A DNA stretch of 64,000 bases from Acrocarpospora catenulata (GCF_018476525.1 NZ_JAHCST010000011.1:1-64000), one strand, 5' to 3'; counted from the first letter of the stretch, positions 33,436 through 42,426 are shown. Program-made: numbers and translations. The notes: generated from the letters alone by a model not told the origin.

Positions 33436-33644
33436 AAGTTGATCTCGCCTGCACTCCCACATCCCCCCATGGCCGAAGTTGTGAGAGACTCCACCATTGC
33501 GGGGCGGTAGCTCAGCCGGTCAGAGCATCGGACTCATAATCCGTGGGTCGTGGGTTCAAGTCCCACCCGCCCTACTCCGTCACACCCCATCCGACCTGGG
33601 GTTTCTCGGTTCTCTTGAGCCTTGCGTCGAGAAGTTGATCTCGC
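33436..33644 (+). repeat. 13-bp direct repeat flanking tRNA(CAT)
   Basis: AAGTTGATCTCGC occurs at 33436-33448 and 33632-33644, on either side of the tRNA gene. It could be a remnant of an insertion or chance; it does not coincide with the tRNA 3' end as an integrase attachment site would. Confidence 0.4.
33501..33574 (+). tRNA. tRNA with CAT anticodon (elongator Met, or Ile2)
   Basis: Full cloverleaf: acceptor GGGGCGG/CCGCCCT with a G1-U72 pair, D arm GCTC/GAGC, anticodon loop CTCATAA (anticodon 33535-33537), T arm GTGGG-TTCAAGT-CCCAC, discriminator A at 33574, no encoded CCA. The outermost anticodon-stem pair is T/T. The loop is the same in elongator tRNA-Met and in lysidine-modified tRNA-Ile2, so either is possible; initiator is unlikely. 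Confidence 0.93.
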
Positions 33645-33718
33645 GGGGTCGCTCGCGTGTGCGGTGCGTGCACACGCTAGATCGTTTAGACCTGCGGGGC
33701 TCAATAATGGGATTCCTG

Positions 33719-33790
33719 TCAGTTGGCGATCTGGTACTCGTTGACAAGGCCGCCGAGGATGGCTCTGCGGTGAACTCGGTGGTTGGCCAG
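33719..33790 (-). pseudogene. C-terminal tail of integrase-core transposase
   Basis: The minus strand reads LANHRVHRRAILGGLVNEYQ then IAN and a TGA stop. RR-x-x-LGGLxxEYxxA is the terminal motif of a family of actinobacterial integrase-core (rve) transposases, and the same tail recurs at 45277-45345. Nothing upstream in this frame is recognisable. Confidence 0.6.
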
Positions 33791-33801
33791 GTCAATTGGG
33801 G

Positions 33802-33839
33802 TTGGCCGTCCGGTTTCGGCTTGGCCGTCCGGTTTCGGC
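33802..33839 (+). repeat. Perfect 19-bp tandem duplication
   Basis: TTGGCCGTCCGGTTTCGGC is present at 33802-33820 and again at 33821-33839 with no change, in non-coding DNA. Confidence 0.8.
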
Positions 33840-34077
33840 TTGCGACGAAGACAGCTGTCCGATGCCGCGACACCAGTTCTGGCACCGGACAGGCCACACC
33901 GCCGGCGTACCGGCGAAAACAGGAAAAATGTCCATTCCGGTCCCAGCTGCAGCCGAGGCGACGGCCCAGAGTGCTGGGTGAAAGCGAACAGGCCACGATT
34001 CGCGGTCAAGCTGTCGAGCGCTGATCTTTCCGTTATATAAAGAAGGAAAATCCCCCATCGTCGGAGCTGATGAATCC

Positions 34078-34722
34078 GTGGCCGGACTACAGCTTCAGCT
34101 GGACGGTCTCTCCTGGGAGCACGACGGGGACCACAGGGCACTGAAGCCCGACCAGCTGATCGTCGAGGCCGGGGAGACCGCAGTCGTGCTGGCGGGCGAC
34201 GCCGCCGACGCCGGGACCTTCACCGATGTGCTGTTGGGGCAGGCCTGGCCGCTCAGGGGCAGGATACGGATCGCGGGAAGCGAGATCACCTCGCTCCCCA
34301 CCGAGGACCGCGGCATCGCCCTCGTACCCGCGGGCGGCGGCCTCTTCCCCCATCTGACCGTCGAGCAGAACATCGGCTTCGGAACGCGGAGGCATCGCCG
34401 CGACGGCTTCCAGCGGGGGCGCGTGAACTACGTGGCCGGGCGGCTGAGCCTCCAGGGGTTTCTCGGCTGGCGACCGTACGAACTCTCGCCCGACGAGAGG
34501 CTCCGCGTGGCGCTCGCCCGCGCGATGTGCCGCTGGCACGCGGCGAGGGCCGTGGTGATCGAGGACCGCGCCGGATACACCCCCTGTCACGCGGCGGTGA
34601 GCGAGAGCTTGAAGGCTTATCCCGACCTCCCAGTCCTGGTGGTCAGCGATGACAGGCACCGGGTCGAGACGCTTCGCGCCCCCAACCGCTCCTGGGAGGT
34701 CGTGGATGCGGATGGATCGTAG
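34078..34722 (+). CDS. ABC-ATPase-like protein lacking all catalytic motifs
   Basis: A 214-residue protein that aligns along its length with sugar-importer ATPases (MsmK/UgpC/MalK type): LIVEAGETAVVL, GRIRIAGSEITSLPTEDRGI, GLFPHLTVEQNIGFG, RPYELSPDERLRVALARAM. Yet the Walker A site (expected GPSGCGKST) reads GDAADAGT (40-47), the Q-loop reads VPAGGG, the LSGGQ signature reads LSPDE (136-140), Walker B lacks the Asp-Glu-Pro ending (VVIEDR) and the H-loop is VSDD. It therefore should not bind or hydrolyse ATP normally. The frame is intact and high-GC, so this is a maintained pseudo-enzyme rather than a decayed gene. GTG 34078 has GGAG 11 bases upstream. First of four coupled genes; overlaps the next by 17 bp. 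Confidence 0.85.
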   Translation: MAGLQLQLDGLSWEHDGDHRALKPDQLIVEAGETAVVLAGDAADAGTFTDVLLGQAWPLRGRIRIAGSEITSLPTEDRGIALVPAGGGLFPHLTVEQNIGFGTRRHRRDGFQRGRVNYVAGRLSLQGFLGWRPYELSPDERLRVALARAMCRWHAARAVVIEDRAGYTPCHAAVSESLKAYPDLPVLVVSDDRHRVETLRAPNRSWEVVDADGS

Positions 34723-35941
34723 GCAGGCCCTGACCATGTTGTCCGGCCTGGCCGCGGCAGGGCTCGCCGGATGCGGCGGGGAGCCTCCGCTGCGGATCGC
34801 CGTGGTGTGGAGCGGCTGGGAGTTGAGCCGCTTCCGCGACATCCTGGACGAGCGCAACGCCGTCGTGTACTCGGCCGGAGACAACATCGCCGCCCTGATC
34901 AGAAACCCGGTGGCCCGGACGGCCGCCCCCGACGTGGCGATCGTGCCGCGAGGGCTGGTGGAGGACCACGCCATCTGCACCCGGCTGCGAACGGTCTCCT
35001 CGAAGAACGATCCCCCCTACTGGCAGGAGCTCCTGCGCTGCGGAGCGGACGGGTCGATCAAGGGGGCCTGGTTCAAGGTCGCGCACAAGTCGCTGGTGTG
35101 GTACCGGCCGGAGGCGGTCCCGGACCCTCCCGCCGACTGGGAGTCGTGGGTGCGGATGTGCGAGAGCCGTGCCGCGAGCGGGCACCCGCCGCTCGCCATC
35201 GGCGCGGCCGACGGCTGGGTGCTCACCGACTGGTTCGAGAACGTCCTGGCCGGGCTCGATCGGGACACCTACCGGACGCTGCACGAGAAGACCGGCGACT
35301 GGTCGCAGGAGTCCGTCAGGGAGGCGCTCCGGCGGCTGGCGCGCTTGTGGTCCATCGAGAACCTCTTCCCCGGCGGGGGCCGGCGGGCGCTGATCACCCA
35401 GTTCCACGACTCGATCCTCGACGTCTTCCGGTACGGCCGTGCGGACATGGTGGCCGCGTCCGACTTCGCCTGGCCGGTCATCGCCCAATACCGCTCACCC
35501 GGCCAGGCGGCGCGGCGCTTCCGCTTCCCCGGGCCGCGCGGCCGACCGGCTCCGCCCGTGGTGGCCGGAGGGGACGCCGTGGTGGCGCTCAGGTCGAGCG
35601 GAGATCGCGGCGGGAGGCTGGTGGAGAAGCTCACCGGAGACGAGGGCGTCAGCCGGCTGGAGAGGTGGGCCGCAGCTGGCGGCTTCCTGTCCCTCAACCC
35701 CCGGGTCCAGGGCTATCCGCCCGAGCTCCAGAACTTGGCGCAGGAGGTACGCGGCGACATCGAGTTCGATCTCTCCGACCGGCTCACGGGCCGCCTGGCC
35801 GGCGGAAACGGCCAGGGCCTCTGGCGGGTCCTCACCGAGCTCTTCGCCAAAGTCGCCGTCGACGGGCAGCACCCCGACCAGGTCGCGGACAGCGCGGTGC
35901 AGGCGTTGCGGGTGCTCAGCGAGGCGGGAGAAGGGTCGTGA
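34706..35941 (+). CDS. Lipoprotein, extracellular solute-binding protein-like
   Basis: A 411-residue exported lipoprotein: RRQ near the N-terminus followed by a hydrophobic stretch and lipobox LAGC (C23). The body resembles family 1 (maltose/sugar) binding proteins in layout (LVWYRPEAVPDPPADWESWV, FAWPVIAQYR, LVEKLTGDEGVSRLERWAAA GGFLSLNP), but the similarity is faint. ATG 34706 has GGGAGGT at 5 bases and lies inside the end of the ATPase-like gene. It should sit on the outer face of the membrane, presenting a ligand to the fused permease. Ligand unknown. Confidence 0.8.
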   Translation: MRMDRRQALTMLSGLAAAGLAGCGGEPPLRIAVVWSGWELSRFRDILDERNAVVYSAGDNIAALIRNPVARTAAPDVAIVPRGLVEDHAICTRLRTVSSKNDPPYWQELLRCGADGSIKGAWFKVAHKSLVWYRPEAVPDPPADWESWVRMCESRAASGHPPLAIGAADGWVLTDWFENVLAGLDRDTYRTLHEKTGDWSQESVREALRRLARLWSIENLFPGGGRRALITQFHDSILDVFRYGRADMVAASDFAWPVIAQYRSPGQAARRFRFPGPRGRPAPPVVAGGDAVVALRSSGDRGGRLVEKLTGDEGVSRLERWAAAGGFLSLNPRVQGYPPELQNLAQEVRGDIEFDLSDRLTGRLAGGNGQGLWRVLTELFAKVAVDGQHPDQVADSAVQALRVLSEAGEGS

Positions 35942-37665
35942 CGGGCGGAGACTCCTTCCTCTTCGAGGTGACGCCGCACCACGACATGCGCGCACCGGCC
36001 ACGTGGCATGGCCAGAGCCGATGGGGAGCCTGGGGATACCTGCTCCCCGCGGCCGTGCTCGCCGTGGTCGTCCTGCTCGCCCCACTGGTCGCGACCGTGG
36101 TGACGAGCGTGACCGGCGCCGAGGGCGCGGGCGGCTATCTGGAGGTCCTGACGGATGAGGACGTCTGGCTGGCCCTGGTCCACAACGCCGTGTGGCTGGT
36201 GCTCGCCCTGGTGGTCTGCGGGCTCGGGCTGGGGCTGGCCTGGCTCTCCCGGGACGCGGGCCCGCGGATGCGCCGGCTGCTCCTCACCGTGCTGGCGCTA
36301 CCCGCCGTGACCTCGCCGCTGACCGCCGGAGTGGCGTTCCGCCTGATCTTCGACGCGAATCCCAGCCGGGGCGTGGTGAGCGCCCTGCTGCCGGGCGACG
36401 TGCTGTTCCTCGGCCCCGGCTGGATCTGGCTGGTGCTCGGCCTGGCGTTCGTCTGGCAGTGGACGGGGCTCGCGTACCTGGTCTTCCACGTGGGCCTGGC
36501 CAACGTGCCCGTGGACCTGCTGCGGGTGGCACGCGTCTTCGACGCCGGGAGGCTTCGCCGGCTTCGCACGGTGGTGTTCCCTGCCCTGTTCCCGACCGCG
36601 GCCGTGGTGATGCTGGTCGTGCTGACCGCCGCCGTCCGCGTGTTCGACCTGGTCCTGATCGGCGCGCCCGGTTCGATCCAGACCGAGGTGGACGTGGTCG
36701 GGCTCTTCTGGTGGCGGCACCGGAACGATCTCGGGGACGGGCGGGCGTCGGCACTCGCGATCCTGCTGTTCGCGCTGGCCGTCGCGGTGGTGATGCTCGT
36801 CATCTGGCGGCTGCGCCGGGACTGGCCGGAAGCGGGGCCACAGCGGGCGGAGCCGCACGCGCCCGTACCGTCGCGTCCCCGGTGGGGCGTCCAGATCCTG
36901 GCCGCGGCGGTGGCCCTGGCGTGGGGATTTCCCTTCGTCACGCTCCTGGTCACCTCGTTGCGGTCTCCGGACGCGGTGGCCACGTCCGGGTGGTGGTCCG
37001 GCGGCTACGGCCTCGGATCGTACGGCGAGGCCTTCGCCGACGGTTCCTTCGCCGGCGCGCTGGCCGCCACGGCGCAGCGCGGGCTACTGGTCGCCGTCCT
37101 CGTCGTCCTGCTGGCCGTGCCCGCCGCCTACGCTCTGACACCGGGGCAGTTGCCTCGACGTACGCGCCGGATCGTGGCGGCGGTGGCGGTCGTCCTCGCG
37201 GTGCTGCCCCCGCAGGCGCTGGCCGTGCCGCTCGGAGAGGTGCTCGGCACGTTGCTGGGCAGCGCCGTGATCCTGAGTTTCGTGCACACCGCGCTGGTGC
37301 TGCCCCTGGGGGTGCTGCTGCTGCGCAACGCCTTCACCTCGGTGCCCCGCCCGGTGGTGCTGCGCCCGCTCGCGGAGGGGCGTTCCGCGATGATGCGGAT
37401 GACGATCGAGAGCGGTCCCTCCGTGGTGGCGGTCGCGGTGCTGGCCTTCGTGCTCACCTGGAACGACCTGGTGGTCGGTCTGCTGCTGAACTGGCCGGCC
37501 GCGGACCAGGCGCCGCTGATCGTGCTGCAACAGGCGCGCCAGTTCGCGACCTCGGCCGGTGGGCTCACCGCCCAGGCGGTCGTACTGACGGCGGTGCCGG
37601 TGCTGCTGCTGTCCGCGACCGGTAGGTGGCTGATCAGGGGCCTGACGCAGGGGGTGCGCCGATGA
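35938..37665 (+). CDS. Fused ABC permease (MalF-like plus MalG-like halves)
   Basis: A 575-residue protein with about twelve hydrophobic segments in two sets of six, joined near residue 300-320 by a Pro/Arg-rich cytoplasmic linker (EPHAPVPSRPR). Each half resembles a binding-protein-dependent inner-membrane component; these are normally two separate genes. The EAA loops that contact the ATPase are degenerate: LLRVARVFDAGRLRRLRTVV with FPALFP in the first half, VVLRPLAEGRSAMMRMTIES in the second (the conserved Gly and Leu-Pro are lost). GTG 35938 overlaps the preceding stop (GTGA). A longer frame open from 34771 is only the antiphase of the lipoprotein gene. Confidence 0.82.
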   Translation: MTGGDSFLFEVTPHHDMRAPATWHGQSRWGAWGYLLPAAVLAVVVLLAPLVATVVTSVTGAEGAGGYLEVLTDEDVWLALVHNAVWLVLALVVCGLGLGLAWLSRDAGPRMRRLLLTVLALPAVTSPLTAGVAFRLIFDANPSRGVVSALLPGDVLFLGPGWIWLVLGLAFVWQWTGLAYLVFHVGLANVPVDLLRVARVFDAGRLRRLRTVVFPALFPTAAVVMLVVLTAAVRVFDLVLIGAPGSIQTEVDVVGLFWWRHRNDLGDGRASALAILLFALAVAVVMLVIWRLRRDWPEAGPQRAEPHAPVPSRPRWGVQILAAAVALAWGFPFVTLLVTSLRSPDAVATSGWWSGGYGLGSYGEAFADGSFAGALAATAQRGLLVAVLVVLLAVPAAYALTPGQLPRRTRRIVAAVAVVLAVLPPQALAVPLGEVLGTLLGSAVILSFVHTALVLPLGVLLLRNAFTSVPRPVVLRPLAEGRSAMMRMTIESGPSVVAVAVLAFVLTWNDLVVGLLLNWPAADQAPLIVLQQARQFATSAGGLTAQAVVLTAVPVLLLSATGRWLIRGLTQGVRR

Positions 37666-39950
37666 GCCGACCCCGGAAGCCCAGGCCGCGACCGGCTCGG
37701 CTGCGCTCGGTGCTGCCGAGGAACCGCAAGGAGCTGGTGGCCGTCGCGGCGACCTTCGGCCCCTCGCTGGGCGGGACCATCCTCCTGGAGTTGGCGTTCA
37801 ACGGCCTGCTGCCCCTGATCCCCGTCGGGCTCGTCATCGGCACGGCCCTGTTCCTGATCTCCACCAGATGGCTTCGTACGCGCGAGAAGGTCTCGCCCCG
37901 CCCCCCGATGCCACAGCACCTCCCCCCGAGGGTCGATCCGCTGATCGGAAGGGATGCCGAGGTGTCCGACGTGGTGGAACGGGCCCTGGAGCGGGGCCTG
38001 GTCGTGGTGCGCGGGGTGGCCGGCATCGGCACCTCCGCGCTGGCGATCAACGCCGGGTGGAAGCTGGTGCGGCAGACCGACCGGCAGTACTACGCGGACC
38101 TTCGCGGACAGGACAGGGGCGAGCCCGAGGACACGACAAGCGTGATCGAACGCGTGCTGCGGACGCTCGGCCTCCCGCTCGGGCCCATCGAGAGCGCGGA
38201 CGTGGCGGCGCAGGACGTCTTCGCCGTGCTCCGGGACACCGGCCGCGTGCTGCTCCTGGACAATGTCGAGCGGTGGAGCCAGGTGGCGTGGCTGCCCCGC
38301 CACGTGCCGGGGAGCTGGATCATCGTCGCCGGGGACCTGAAGGCCGGCGCGGACGACGCCGTACCGACCGACGTGGCGGTCGTCCAGCCCGGTCCGCTGG
38401 ACCCCGACGACGGCGTGGCGCTGCTGCGCACCCAGATCGCGGCCGACCGCATCGAGGCCGATCCGGCGGCCACCGCCAGGCTGGCGGGCCTGTTCCTGCG
38501 CCGGCCCGCCATCGCGGTCGGGATCGGCCGCTGGCTGGGCGACAATCCGCAGGTCCCGATAGCCGCGCTGGTGGCCGACCTGGAGCAGGGGCCGCAGGAC
38601 CACACGCTTCAGGTGCTGCTCGCCAAACAGCTACGCCGCGTGCGACCGGCGGCACGGCGCCTGCTGGCGCTGCTGGCGCGGGCGCCGATAGCCGAGCTCG
38701 GAGGCGACGGCGCCGCCGCCCTCGCGGGCGGGTCGGAACGTGACGCCGAGCAGGCGATGGAGGAGCTGAACCAGCACGGCCTCGTGGAGAAGGTACGGGA
38801 GTCGCGGGTACGCGTGGTGGACGCCGCCCGCGCGATCGTGACGCCGCCGGACGACTGGGAGGCGGCGTGGCAGCGCCTGGTGGAGCGCTTCGCGGATCGA
38901 GCGGACTTCTTCGCCGAGCGGCTCCCGCAGGACGAGGCGCGAGACTGGTTCGGCATCGAGGACAAGGCGCTGCTGCGGATCCTGAAGACGCGTCGGCCTG
39001 CCTCGTGGGCGGCTGGACCGCTGTGGCGGATCGCGGACGCCCTGGAAGTGTGGTTCCTCCTGGAACAGCGTCACAAGGAGAGGCGCGAGACCGCCCGCGC
39101 CCTGGCGTACGCCGCCAAGGCTCTCGGCGACGCGGACGTCTGGGCGACCGCCGAGCTGAGGCTGTGCCTGATCGCCCTGGTGCTGGGCGAGCCCCGCGTG
39201 GCGCAGCAGCACCTCGACACCGCCGCGGGCCTGCAGGACCGCGTCGAGTCCTGGCCCGCCCAGATCCATCTGGCGCGCGCGGCGACGCTGCTGGCGACCG
39301 GCGACGAGTTCGCCGCCGTCGAGGCGTCGCTGGTGCGGTACGGCCAGGCCCTGCCAAGCGGGGACACCGCGGGGCAGGCCATCCGGTGGATCAACATGGC
39401 CGTGCTGCAGATACGCCGAGGGCAGGTGCGCGGCTTCGAGGGCGGCACCGACGAGGCGAACCGCCTGTACGCGGACGCCCTCGCGACCCTGGTCCAGGCC
39501 CTCGGGATCGCGCGGGAGGCAGGTGACGTGCACGCCGAGGCCCACACCCGGGAGCTGCTTGCGCTCGTCCACTGGTACATCGGCTGGGCACGCGACGCCG
39601 CGAGCGACTGGAAGAAGGCCGTCCAGCTGTACGCGCGCTCGGGGGACACGATCGGCCGGGCCCGCTGCCAGGTGCACCAGGCGGCGGCCCTGCCGGAGAC
39701 GAGTCGCCGGGAGGCCGCGAGGCTCCTGCGGTCGGCCCTGCGACGGCTACCGGCGACCGGGGTGACCACCGCGCTGGCTCGGTTGCACCTTGCCTCGGCG
39801 GATCCGAGAAGTGCCCTGGCGCAGTGCGAGAAAGGACTGGCCGCACTCGCCCCGTGGGACGGGATCGCCGAGCCCCTCCAGGTCACCGAGATACGGCGGC
39901 GACTACTTGACGTACGGCCGGCGGGTGGGCCTGCAGGGACGCTTCCGTAG
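37662..39950 (+). CDS. Membrane-anchored STAND/AP-ATPase-like protein with TPR-like C-terminus
   Basis: A 762-residue protein: Arg-rich N-terminus, two membrane helices (about 26-46 and 50-68), then an NTPase-like module starting LIGRDAEVSDVVERALERGL. The P-loop reads GVAGIGTSA (118-126), with Thr124 where the Lys should be, while the Walker B-like VLLLDNVE (196-203) remains. After a winged-helix-like part (QLRRVRPAARRLLALLARAP) the C-terminal half is alpha-helical and repetitive (RETARALAYAAKALGDADVW, VAQQHLDTAAGLQDRV, LQIRRGQVRGFEGG, SRREAARLLRSALRR), typical of TPR arrays. ATG 37662 overlaps the permease stop. STAND proteins normally switch on ligand-triggered NTP-dependent oligomerisation; here NTP binding is doubtful. 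Confidence 0.75.
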   Translation: MSRPRKPRPRPARLRSVLPRNRKELVAVAATFGPSLGGTILLELAFNGLLPLIPVGLVIGTALFLISTRWLRTREKVSPRPPMPQHLPPRVDPLIGRDAEVSDVVERALERGLVVVRGVAGIGTSALAINAGWKLVRQTDRQYYADLRGQDRGEPEDTTSVIERVLRTLGLPLGPIESADVAAQDVFAVLRDTGRVLLLDNVERWSQVAWLPRHVPGSWIIVAGDLKAGADDAVPTDVAVVQPGPLDPDDGVALLRTQIAADRIEADPAATARLAGLFLRRPAIAVGIGRWLGDNPQVPIAALVADLEQGPQDHTLQVLLAKQLRRVRPAARRLLALLARAPIAELGGDGAAALAGGSERDAEQAMEELNQHGLVEKVRESRVRVVDAARAIVTPPDDWEAAWQRLVERFADRADFFAERLPQDEARDWFGIEDKALLRILKTRRPASWAAGPLWRIADALEVWFLLEQRHKERRETARALAYAAKALGDADVWATAELRLCLIALVLGEPRVAQQHLDTAAGLQDRVESWPAQIHLARAATLLATGDEFAAVEASLVRYGQALPSGDTAGQAIRWINMAVLQIRRGQVRGFEGGTDEANRLYADALATLVQALGIAREAGDVHAEAHTRELLALVHWYIGWARDAASDWKKAVQLYARSGDTIGRARCQVHQAAALPETSRREAARLLRSALRRLPATGVTTALARLHLASADPRSALAQCEKGLAALAPWDGIAEPLQVTEIRRRLLDVRPAGGPAGTLP

Positions 39951-40102
39951 GTTCGGGTGCCGCGCCTGCGCGTGATCCCGCTGAACATCGTCGTAGCGCG
40001 TCGGCGATCCGGCTTATCCACGGACTCGCGATCCCTGGTTCCCGTTCCGGCGAGGCCGGAGAGTATCCAAAAGAAGACCACACCACCGCATCAGGGAGAC
40101 GC

Positions 40103-40978
40103 ATGCAACTCGGCATCCACTTCATGAACTTCGCCTTTCCCACCGGAGCCAGGGAACTGGCGACGACCATCGCGGAGACGGCCAAGACCGCCGATGAGGC
40201 CGGCGCGACATGGTTCACCTTCATGGACCACTACTTCCAAATGGAACAGTTCGGCGGTGCCGCCGCGCCGATGCTGGAGGGCTACACCGCCCTCGGCTTC
40301 GTCGCGGGACAGACCCGCAACCTCCGCCTTGGTCTGCTGGTCACCGGCGTCACCTACCGTCACCCCGGCCTGCTCGCCAAGATCGTCACTACGCTCGACG
40401 TACTCTCGCAGGGCCGCGCGATGCTGGGCTTGGGAGCCGCCTGGTACGACCGCGAACACGAAGGTCTCGGCGTGCCCTTCCCGCCGCTGGGCGAGCGGTT
40501 CGAACGACTCGAAGAGACGATACAGATCGTGCGGCAGATGTGGAGCGATGACGACGGACCCTACGACGGCGCCCACTATCGTCTCGCCGAGACCGTCAAC
40601 GTCCCCCAGCCGCTACAGCAGCCCCGGCCACCGATCCTCATCGGCGGTACCGGTGAGAAGAAGACCCTCCGGCTCGTGGCCAAGTACGCCGACGCGTGCA
40701 ACATCTTCGCGATGGGACCCGAGGTCGTGAGGAGCAAGCTCGACGTGCTCGCCCGACACTGCGAGAACGAGGGCCGCGACTACGCGACCATCCAGAAGAC
40801 CATCCTCGGCGGCCCCGACCCCCTCGCCGACACCGACGCGTTCCTGGCAGAAATGGAACGCTATGCGGCGATCGGCATCGACCACGTCCAGCTCGTGCCG
40901 TCGACCTCCGACCCCGTCGCGTTCGCCGGACAACTGGGCGAACGCGTCATTCCCCGCCTGGCCGACATCACTGCCTGA
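40103..40978 (+). CDS. LLM-class (probable F420-dependent) oxidoreductase
   Basis: A 291-residue TIM-barrel protein of the bacterial luciferase-like superfamily. Characteristic stretches: LGIHFMNFAFPTGARELATT, WFTFMDHYFQ, LGLLVTGVTYRHPGLLAKIV, GRAMLGLGAAWYDREHEGLG, FPPLGERFERLEETIQIVRQ. Members of this actinobacterial subgroup mostly use F420H2 to reduce or oxidise small molecules. GGGAG lies 6 bases before ATG 40103. Monocistronic. Substrate unknown. Confidence 0.9.
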   Translation: MQLGIHFMNFAFPTGARELATTIAETAKTADEAGATWFTFMDHYFQMEQFGGAAAPMLEGYTALGFVAGQTRNLRLGLLVTGVTYRHPGLLAKIVTTLDVLSQGRAMLGLGAAWYDREHEGLGVPFPPLGERFERLEETIQIVRQMWSDDDGPYDGAHYRLAETVNVPQPLQQPRPPILIGGTGEKKTLRLVAKYADACNIFAMGPEVVRSKLDVLARHCENEGRDYATIQKTILGGPDPLADTDAFLAEMERYAAIGIDHVQLVPSTSDPVAFAGQLGERVIPRLADITA

Positions 40979-41214
40979 CGCGGTCCTCCCGGATCACCGC
41001 CCGGCGCGTCATTCCCCGACCCGGAGCCGTCCCATAGCAGGCAGTCGCGGCGCTCGTTCAGCTCCATCGGCCTGTCCCGCTCGACTCCTCCGCCTCGCAC
41101 CCGCTCATCGCTGCTTTCGTTGGGCACCGCGTGCATGCTCCGTCAGAGCCTCAACAGGCGATGCGCGGAGGTGATGTATGACGACCAGAAGTTGTCCTGT
41201 GAGGGTGTGGGCCC

Positions 41215-42054
41215 TCAGCCAAGGGCCTGCATCCCGATCACAGACAGCAGGTGCATCTTGTCGTGGCTCTCGCTGCCAGGAATGGCGGTGTAGACGAGCA
41301 GTGAGTGGGCCTGGCCAGGGTCGACCAGTCGCTGGCACGTCAGCTCAAGGGCGCCCACTTCCGGGTGGATGAAGTGCTTGACCTCGTGGGGGCGTATCCC
41401 GATCTCGTGCTCGTCCCACACCCGCCGGAACTCCTCGCTGCGAGCGAGGAGCAGGTCGGCGAGGTGCGCGGCTCGGGAGCCGGGGCCACGGAGGGTGGCG
41501 ATCTCGCGCAGCCCCGAGGCGTACATCCGGGTAAGGAACGAATGTTCCTCGGGCGCGTAGAGCTTCCGCACGGCTGGATCAGTGAACCACCGGTCCCCCA
41601 CGCTGCGGGCGGGCCCGGTGTACCGAGTCGTGTCGCCGGTGAGCGCGACGCCCATCGGGGTCTGCCGCAGGGTTTCGCCGAGCTCGGTGACGATCTCCGC
41701 AGGAGTGTCGTTCAGGCGATCGAGAATGCGCAGCAGGCCGGGGCTGATGTGCTCGCTGACTCCGCCGCGGGCGGGCGGATTCTGTCCCGCGAGGCGGAAC
41801 AGATGGTCTCGCTCGTCGAGCGACAGGTGCAGCCCCTGGGCGATCGAGGCGAGCATCTGGCTGGACGGCTGCGGCCCGCGTTCCCGCTCAAGGCGGGAGT
41901 AATAGTCGGTCGACATGTGGCACAGCGACGCGACTTCCTCGCGCCGCAACCCGTTGGTCCTGCGACGGAGACCGCGCGGAAGACCGACGTCCTCGGGTTG
42001 CAGCACCTCCCGACGACTTCGGAGGAACTCCGCCAGCCCGGCGCGATCGATCAT
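41215..42054 (-). CDS. XRE-family regulator with MmyB-like ligand-binding domain
   Basis: A 279-residue regulator. N-terminal helix-turn-helix (GLRRRTNGLRREEVASLCHM, STDYYSRLERERG) and a C-terminal MmyB-type domain that in relatives binds small hydrophobic molecules. ATG 42054 follows AGAGGA; the frame stays open to 42129 without a better start. Divergent from the SDR gene, an arrangement very common for this family in actinobacteria, where the regulator controls the SDR. Confidence 0.93.
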   Translation of the reverse strand: MIDRAGLAEFLRSRREVLQPEDVGLPRGLRRRTNGLRREEVASLCHMSTDYYSRLERERGPQPSSQMLASIAQGLHLSLDERDHLFRLAGQNPPARGGVSEHISPGLLRILDRLNDTPAEIVTELGETLRQTPMGVALTGDTTRYTGPARSVGDRWFTDPAVRKLYAPEEHSFLTRMYASGLREIATLRGPGSRAAHLADLLLARSEEFRRVWDEHEIGIRPHEVKHFIHPEVGALELTCQRLVDPGQAHSLLVYTAIPGSESHDKMHLLSVIGMQALG

Positions 42055-42426
42055 GGCATTCCTCTTCTCGCAGTGTTGCCTCGTTTCTACCGTCCTCGTA
42101 CGACGCCGACCACGGATCGCTGATCCCACCCTCCGGCAGAAGGGCGGCCTGGTGAGCGTGGCACACCCGACGACGCGGTCACCCGCCAGCCCCGCTGCGC
42201 CAGCCAGATCGCGTCGCCCCCCGCAACCCAGATCGCCGACGCCGCGGAATACCTCGCCGGCGATCTGGCGGGAGGGTCAGCGGCCAGTCGCTCCTGATCG
42301 CGGGCGGCGCTCAGTGACCCAGGGCCCACTGCCGGACCCCTCGCATCCGTGGATCGGTAGTCCCTGGAAAGCCGCCGCGGCGTCCAGAACCGTGGTTCCG
42401 AGACGACAACACAAGGAGCAGAAACA
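42055..42426. other. Divergent intergenic region of regulator and SDR
   Basis: 372 bp with no credible gene on either strand. Expected to hold both promoters; I see no perfect palindrome longer than 12 bp. AAGGAGCAGAAACA precedes the SDR start. Confidence 0.5.

Larger units (their letters stand above)
33575..34077. other. Gene-free segment with transposase debris
   Basis: No intact gene in these 503 bp. Contents: one half of the 13-bp repeat, a transposase C-terminal remnant (33719-33790), a perfect 19-bp tandem duplication (33802-33839), and close to the ABC-like operon a TATATA box (34034-34039) and GGAG (34063-34066) that may serve as its promoter and ribosome binding site. Confidence 0.55.

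Noticed and set aside
33501-33574. tRNA(CAT) considered as an integrase attachment site
   Set aside because: No duplicate of the tRNA 3' end was found downstream and no integrase gene is present.
34771-37665. 964-codon frame covering lipoprotein and permease
   Set aside because: Residues before GTG 35938 are the wrong phase of the lipoprotein gene; only the permease part is real.
41178-41372. Short plus-strand frame with GGAGGTGATGT before its ATG
   Set aside because: Although the ribosome binding site is attractive, the frame runs antisense into the MmyB-type regulator and its peptide is Arg/Ser-rich shadow sequence.
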